Assembly (NCBI GenBank): GCA_002345825.1
Contig: DDWD01000222.1
Location: 1-57,040 of the forward strand
Length of the DNA stretch: 57,040 bases
Direction of reading: 5' to 3'
From: Bacteroidales bacterium UBA2295
GTDB taxonomy: Bacteria > Bacteroidota > Bacteroidia > Bacteroidales > Tenuifilaceae
Both the position numbers and the translations under genes were made by a program. Below the pieces are notes generated by a model. The model saw only the letters and a list, made by a program, of their open reading frames with translations. It was not told the DNA's origin and made no database searches. Of this stretch, positions 53,646 through 57,040 are shown piece by piece (within the stretch, counting starts at the first letter, position 1; every line of letters begins with the position of its first letter).

Positions 53646-53987
53646 TTATTTTAAAGTTCCAATTTCCAATTCTCCCGATTCATCACTTTGCTCTTCATCC
53701 TCATCATGATGATGGGCAATATCACCCTCCTTGAAGAGGTAGTTACGCAGCTCTTCATCCCAACCGGGCATATTGCGTCTCAACCATTCTAGCGCCATAC
53801 AAGCGTGCTCAATCTCTTCGTCACGGTTGTGCTCTAGAATTGTTTTAAGCTCTTCGTTGCTGGTAACATCAACTCGCTGTTGATACCAGTCAACAGCTTC
53901 TATCTCTTCTTTAAGGCTATTTAAAGCTCTTGATAAGTCTCTAGTTTCTTTGCTGAGTTCTTCAGCAGGTTCATGATAGTTACTCAT
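53646..53987 (-). CDS. Encapsulated ferritin (EncFtn)
   Basis: A 113-residue ferroxidase. The characterised EncFtn active-site residues have clear equivalents four positions earlier: E27, E28, E30 and W34 (EEIEAVDW), then E58 and H61 (EEIEHA). A histidine/acid-rich linker (HHHDEDEEQ) leads to a C-terminal cargo-loading peptide (GELEIGTLK) that would dock to the inside of the encapsulin shell. It oxidises Fe(II) and feeds iron into the compartment. A TGGCA-type promoter is at 54048-54064. Confidence 0.94.
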   Translation of the reverse strand: MSNYHEPAEELSKETRDLSRALNSLKEEIEAVDWYQQRVDVTSNEELKTILEHNRDEEIEHACMALEWLRRNMPGWDEELRNYLFKEGDIAHHHDEDEEQSDESGELEIGTLK

Positions 53988-54047
53988 ATTTTTTCGGTTT
54001 TAAAGATTCGGTACTTCTTCTGTTATTCTTAATTATTGATGATATTA

Positions 54048-54064
54048 ATGAAAAAACCTTGCCA
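54048..54064 (-). promoter_or_regulatory. TGGCA-type (sigma-54-like) promoter of EncFtn-encapsulin operon
   Basis: On the minus strand TGGCAAGGTTTTTTCAT, and the match continues: a 19-base word TGGCAAGGTTTTTTCATTA is identical to the one before the YtxH gene at 54442, in the opposite orientation. It lies about 60-75 bases before the start. Confidence 0.65.
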
Positions 54065-54107
54065 TAAGGGTAAAGCTATGGTTTTAGAGACCCAAAGAGG
54101 TTAACCG

Positions 54108-54123
54108 TGTAGAAAAGTCCACA
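54108..54123. promoter_or_regulatory. UAS-like inverted repeat D
   Basis: TGTAGA-AAAG-TCCACA. The spacer is four, not six, so it may be a variant or a coincidence beside site F. It lies 44 bases upstream of the EncFtn box. Confidence 0.35.
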
Positions 54124-54140
54124 CTCAATACGATTCTTAT

Positions 54141-54158
54141 TGTGGATTTTAATTTACA
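54141..54158. promoter_or_regulatory. UAS-like inverted repeat F
   Basis: TGTGGA-TTTTAA-TTTACA, 77 bases upstream of the EncFtn box and about 285 bases upstream of the YtxH box. The remainder of this 516-base gap is AT-rich without other recognisable elements. Confidence 0.45.
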
Positions 54159-54441
54159 CTTCAAACGTGTTCCAAGGTAGTTGTAGGAATAGGTATATAG
54201 TGGTATTGCGGGAGGAACAATAGCCAATAGGAAATAATAACCATAAATCAGAAAAAAATAAAACCAGCCTCTCCTGTGATGCGCAGTTATGCCCTATTCT
54301 AGCTAGGTTGTGAAATCAGTTATCATACGAAATAATTAATCCAAACTAAGGTTTTTGGATGCGTATATACTAATCCAAAACCTTTTCATTCAAGGGTGTT
54401 TTTTTCCACAAGATGTGCCTAAAAACGATTAATCTAGATTT

Positions 54442-54458
54442 TGGCAAGGTTTTTTCAT
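54442..54458 (+). promoter_or_regulatory. TGGCA-type (sigma-54-like) promoter of YtxH operon
   Basis: TGGCAAGGTTTTTTCAT, identical over 19 bases (TGGCAAGGTTTTTTCATTA) to the EncFtn promoter box on the other strand. It lies about 60 bases before the start. Confidence 0.65.
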
Positions 54459-54503
54459 TATTAGTGCGAATATTGATTGTTAAACATTTAAATCTTAGAA
54501 ATT

Positions 54504-54812
54504 ATGAGTAAAACAACAAATGCACTAATTGGATTTATTTCTGGAGCCGCTGCAGGCGCAGCATTAGGAATTCTTTTTGCCCCAGATAAAGGAAGCAAAA
54601 CCAGAAAAAAAATCAGCAAGAAAACCCGTAAAATCTCTTCTCAGGTATCCGAGAACCTTAATGAGCAAGTCGATAAGATGAAGGAACATATCAATGACTT
54701 TGTTGATGACATTAAGGGAAAGTTTGATGACATCGAATCGGAATTAAAGGAGAAGGTTGCTCAAGAAAAGGAGAAGGTTGCTGATGAGGCTGCCAAGCAA
54801 GCCAAGAAGTAG
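54504..54812 (+). CDS. YtxH-domain protein
   Basis: A 102-residue protein. An N-terminal glycine/alanine-rich membrane segment (FISGAAAGAALGILFAPDKG) is followed by a basic patch and a long charged helix. YtxH proteins are general-stress proteins in other bacteria (sigma-B controlled in Bacillus). It is the first gene of a three-gene operon with a holin-X-like and a hypothetical gene. It is controlled by the TGGCA-type box found at other stress genes here. Confidence 0.88.
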   Translation: MSKTTNALIGFISGAAAGAALGILFAPDKGSKTRKKISKKTRKISSQVSENLNEQVDKMKEHINDFVDDIKGKFDDIESELKEKVAQEKEKVADEAAKQAKK

Positions 54813-54816
54813 TAGG

Positions 54817-54845
54817 GTGTCATTGCATTAGATGTGTAATGACAC
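54817..54845 (+). promoter_or_regulatory. Inverted repeat after YtxH gene
   Basis: GTGTCATT and AATGACAC form an eight-base-pair stem five bases after the YtxH stop. No T-run follows, so it may be a processing or attenuation site instead of a full terminator. Confidence 0.45.
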
Positions 54846-54997
54846 AAAAGTCATTTGGAGGCTCGCTCTATTAAATATACCATCGACATTATATGTGGGA
54901 TGATATATACCTTAAATTACACGGAGCGAGACCTGCAATGACATTTATTGAAATTTGCACGATTCAGAATCAAACTTTTTCACTAACATCCAAAAAT

Positions 54998-55357
54998 ATG
55001 GCAAAAACCGAATTGTCAGATAATTTCTCAGTAATTTCTGATGTCCTTAAAGGCTATTTAAACTCTAGAATTGATCTTTTAAAACTAGGATTACTCCAGA
55101 AGTATACAAGTGCCGGAGTTCACCTGCTCACATCTGTCTCCGTAATTATATCCGCATTTGCAGCATGTATCTTTCTAATGTTTTCGTTTAGCTTTTGGTA
55201 TGGCAACAGAACCGGCAACCTTGATCAGGGTTTTTTAATTTCAGCAGGATTCTTCGCTTTAATTATTATTATACTAATTGTTTTTAGGAAAGCCATTTTC
55301 TCAAGAAACCTGATAAAGGTATTCTCAAGTATTCTTTTTACTGACGAAGAAAATTAA
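54998..55357 (+). CDS. Phage-holin-X/DUF1469-like membrane protein
   Basis: A 119-residue protein starting MAKTELSDN. An upstream Met in the same frame would add 35 residues without similarity to the family and is not preferred. Residues 1-40 are an amphipathic helix, followed by two membrane segments (about 42-65 and 78-97) and a short tail. This is the layout of the Phage_holin_3_6/holin-X family, which typically occurs in the same operons as YtxH genes. It probably helps organise the inner membrane under stress. Confidence 0.75.
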   Translation: MAKTELSDNFSVISDVLKGYLNSRIDLLKLGLLQKYTSAGVHLLTSVSVIISAFAACIFLMFSFSFWYGNRTGNLDQGFLISAGFFALIIIILIVFRKAIFSRNLIKVFSSILFTDEEN

Positions 55358-55361
55358 CCGT

Positions 55362-55598
55362 ATGAAGCCACCAGTAGATTATAAAAACCTCAGGACGTAT
55401 AGCGATATTAAAATTGCGAAAGAGAAGTTAAGATATTCGATACTACTGCATGAAGATATGCTTTCTAAAAGTATCGATCATTTAAGGGGAAATGTTATTA
55501 ACTCGCTTAAGCAATCAGCCTGGAGATGGGGTATGAAAGTTGCAGTAGGCTTTTTAGTGACTCAGCTTAACTCGCGAACATCAAAAAGAGGGAAATAA
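55362..55598 (+). CDS. Hypothetical protein of the YtxH operon
   Basis: A 78-residue basic protein (KNLRTYSDIKIAKEKLRYSILLHEDML and following) with a C-terminal helix that may be weakly hydrophobic (GMKVAVGFLVTQL). It starts four bases after the holin-X-like gene and completes the three-gene operon. No family recognised. Confidence 0.65.
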   Translation: MKPPVDYKNLRTYSDIKIAKEKLRYSILLHEDMLSKSIDHLRGNVINSLKQSAWRWGMKVAVGFLVTQLNSRTSKRGK

Positions 55599-56159
55599 GC
55601 CTGGCGATATGTTTTTGTGGATATCCATTTATATTGCCAATACACTCTCGCCGATTTGCAGGTTGGATATTGTTAGTCTTGTTATATCTGCTTAGTATGT
55701 TGCAAGGCATTGATGTTATGCACCCGATAAAACGATTATCCCCAAAATGATTTTATCAGAATGCGATACTAACATCTATTCCAAAAACTTCTTCCATTAG
55801 TAGCACTATAGTATTGGTTTACTGGCCAATTTAGTTGGCTTTGCCCTTGACTGTATAACAATTTCTAAATGCATTACCTGGTAATTAGTTAGAAGTTTAG
55901 ACATAAGGTATTTAGTGATAACCATATTCTTCAGGTTGTTAAAACTCAATAAATAAGCAGCAACAACCAAGGTATGCTAATATTCTTGGAGTAAATCACC
56001 ACCCATAATTCCAAAATTTATTAAATCTCTATTTCACAATTGTTAAGGCGATTTTATATAAATACATCTCCTTTTCGAAGTATCAATTTAGCAAATAAAA
56101 AATTTTATATGATTGCTTGACTGCCCACAACAAGGATCATAGTCGTCAAGTTAACGATT
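55599..56159. other. AT-rich intergenic DNA without recognisable gene
   Basis: Between the YtxH operon and the dispersed repeat before gltX. I see no gene, RNA or strong hairpin here. Confidence 0.5.
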
Positions 56160-56620
56160 TTCTGTATGTGTTTCAGTCCATTGTGATATGATTTGTTTAA
56201 GAGGGTGCAATTTGAGAGACCAAAAAAAGTTAAGGCGGAATGGCCTAGAGTGCTTTAGTAGCCTACTATAAGCGAGGTGCGGTGGGAAGGTCTCGTCAGT
56301 GACTAACGAGAGGAATGTCAAATCGTTAGCCACATGTGCGAGGGCGCTTGCGTTCGATTTGGAACGCACTCTAAAAAAATAGTTAGGATCAGGAAACTTT
56401 GCAAATCCATAGTGCTTTGGATAAGGATACCGCTCGCTGCGTTTCAAATCGCTTACGTCGCCATGTGGCTTACGATTTGGCAGGGCGGGTGGCAGCATTG
56501 TTTTGCCTTGATTCTTTGTTTACTTTCTCATCACTGAGAAAGTAAAAGAAGAATACAATGGGCTCTGAAGTGCCTATGTTTGTTGGAAAAAACTGCTTAG
56601 CTTGACGGCTATGACAACAA
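56160..56620. repeat. Dispersed noncoding repeat with 12-bp hairpin
   Basis: A GC-richer block with a different word usage from its surroundings (GTCTCGTCAGTGACTAACGAG, GCGAGGGCGCTTGCG, CGCTCGCTGCG). It ends in a perfect 12-base-pair hairpin, TTTACTTTCTCA-TCAC-TGAGAAAGTAAA (56519-56546). A 115-codon open frame on the minus strand looks like a by-product. Similar blocks are, as I recall, repeated in Bacteroidota genomes, but copy number cannot be judged here. Confidence 0.55.
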
Positions 56621-56747
56621 GGACAGGCGATGACGGTCTATCATTTGGGGTTGATCCGAAAATTTTATAATATCTTGGCTTACGAATTATGCTCGCTAAT
56701 ATTTAGGGTTAGTGCTGCCTTAACTATATGCGTTTATTTTCATTTAT

Positions 56748-56755
56748 TATCTTTG
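56748..56755 (+). promoter_or_regulatory. Bacteroidota-type -7 box for gltX
   Basis: TATCTTTG fits TAnnTTTG, 25 bases before the gltX start. No clear -33 element at the usual distance. Confidence 0.45.
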
Positions 56756-56780
56756 CACTTCAAAATCATAGTTAAATATT

Positions 56781-57040
56781 ATGTCGCAACAAAACGTAAG
56801 GGTACGATTTGCCCCAAGTCCCACTGGGCCACTACATATTGGCGGTGTACGCACCGCGCTTTTCAACTACTTTTTTGCCCGTCAGCATGGAGGAACTTTT
56901 ATTCTGCGCATTGAGGATACCGACTCGCAGCGGTTTGTACCAGGCGCCGAGGAGTACATCAATGAGTCGCTGAAGTGGTGCGGAATTCAGATTGATGAGG
57001 GCGTTGGCGAGGGTGGTGATTTTGGCCCCTATCGCCAGAG
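56781..57040 (+). CDS. gltX: Glutamyl-tRNA synthetase, 5' part
   Basis: The first 86 codons of a class I synthetase that runs off the window. The start MSQQNVRVRFAPSPTGPLHIGG has the HIGH-type motif (LHIGG), and FILRIEDTDSQR follows, both typical of GltX. It charges tRNA-Glu. The 3' end is not in the window. Confidence 0.95.
   Translation, partial: MSQQNVRVRFAPSPTGPLHIGGVRTALFNYFFARQHGGTFILRIEDTDSQRFVPGAEEYINESLKWCGIQIDEGVGEGGDFGPYRQ

Noticed and set aside
56151..56498. 115-codon open frame on the minus strand
   Set aside because: It lies within the dispersed repeat, has no recognisable domain and low-complexity composition, and ends at repeat borders. It is likely a by-product of noncoding sequence.

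Overview
The window looks like a chromosomal segment of a Bacteroidota bacterium, most likely from the Bacteroidales/Marinilabiliales side. The reasons are the low GC content, TAnnTTTG-type -7 boxes upstream of glnS and gltX, GTCCC/GGGAC hairpin repeats, and the gene repertoire: Wza/Wzc-type export, GH3-family ligase, EncFtn/encapsulin, dodecin and CWC-domain protein. No genus can be assigned from sequence reading alone.

Layout. (1) 1-3285: accessory DNA with an AbiEii-type nucleotidyltransferase/DUF6922-like toxin-antitoxin pair, and a DUF4143 ATPase between two copies of a GATGATGCG/CGCC-rich repeat unit. (2) 3286-24022: one long leftward capsule/exopolysaccharide cluster. In transcription order it encodes a Wza-like lipoprotein, an inserted four-helix-bundle gene, a Wzc-like tyrosine kinase, Wzy- and Wzx-like proteins, glycosyltransferases, three polysaccharide-deacetylase-like proteins, a PaaK/CapK-like adenylating enzyme, an asparagine-synthetase homologue lacking its glutaminase cysteine, a DUF354 protein, an ATP-grasp ligase, an SDR, a hexapeptide acyltransferase and a FabH-like ketosynthase. 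The last group suggests acyl or amide decoration of the polymer. (3) 24023-28500: a GIY-YIG ORF in dispersed repeats, tRNA-Cys, a CWC-domain protein with folB, glnS, and a lipoprotein. (4) 28629-31985: a gamma-glutamyltransferase and an NhaC-type antiporter. (5) 32072-55598: a block rich in stress and redox genes: two tandem-domain universal stress proteins, a hybrid histidine kinase and sigma-54 activator, dodecin, Fe-SOD, two SDRs, GH3, a CopB-type P-ATPase with a LigD-type phosphoesterase and an HExxH protein, a methyltransferase, OsmC, DUF302, an FAD reductase, a baeRF-like protein, EncFtn with encapsulin, and a YtxH/holin-X-like operon. (6) 55599-57040: a dispersed noncoding repeat and the start of gltX.

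The most interesting signal is regulatory. Five intergenic regions in part 5 carry a near-identical 17-base box, TGGCA-N-R-GTWTTTT-MA (consensus TGGCAnrGTTTTTTCAT), 40-80 bases before a start codon. Three more have a related TGG(C/T)AT box. Upstream of most of these lies an inverted repeat, TGTRGA-N6-TCNNCA. The layout (a -24-like TGGCA element, a distal palindrome, and a GAFTGA-containing sigma-54 activator encoded in the middle) suggests one sigma-54-type stress regulon. It would link encapsulated iron storage, copper export, dodecin, OsmC, the universal stress proteins and cell-envelope proteins. This is inferred from reading the sequence and has not been tested genome-wide.

A second theme is small 'passenger' genes (DUF4143 ATPase, four-helix-bundle, GIY-YIG). 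Each sits between degenerate word-like repeats that are direct or inverted about the gene, which suggests mobile cassettes.
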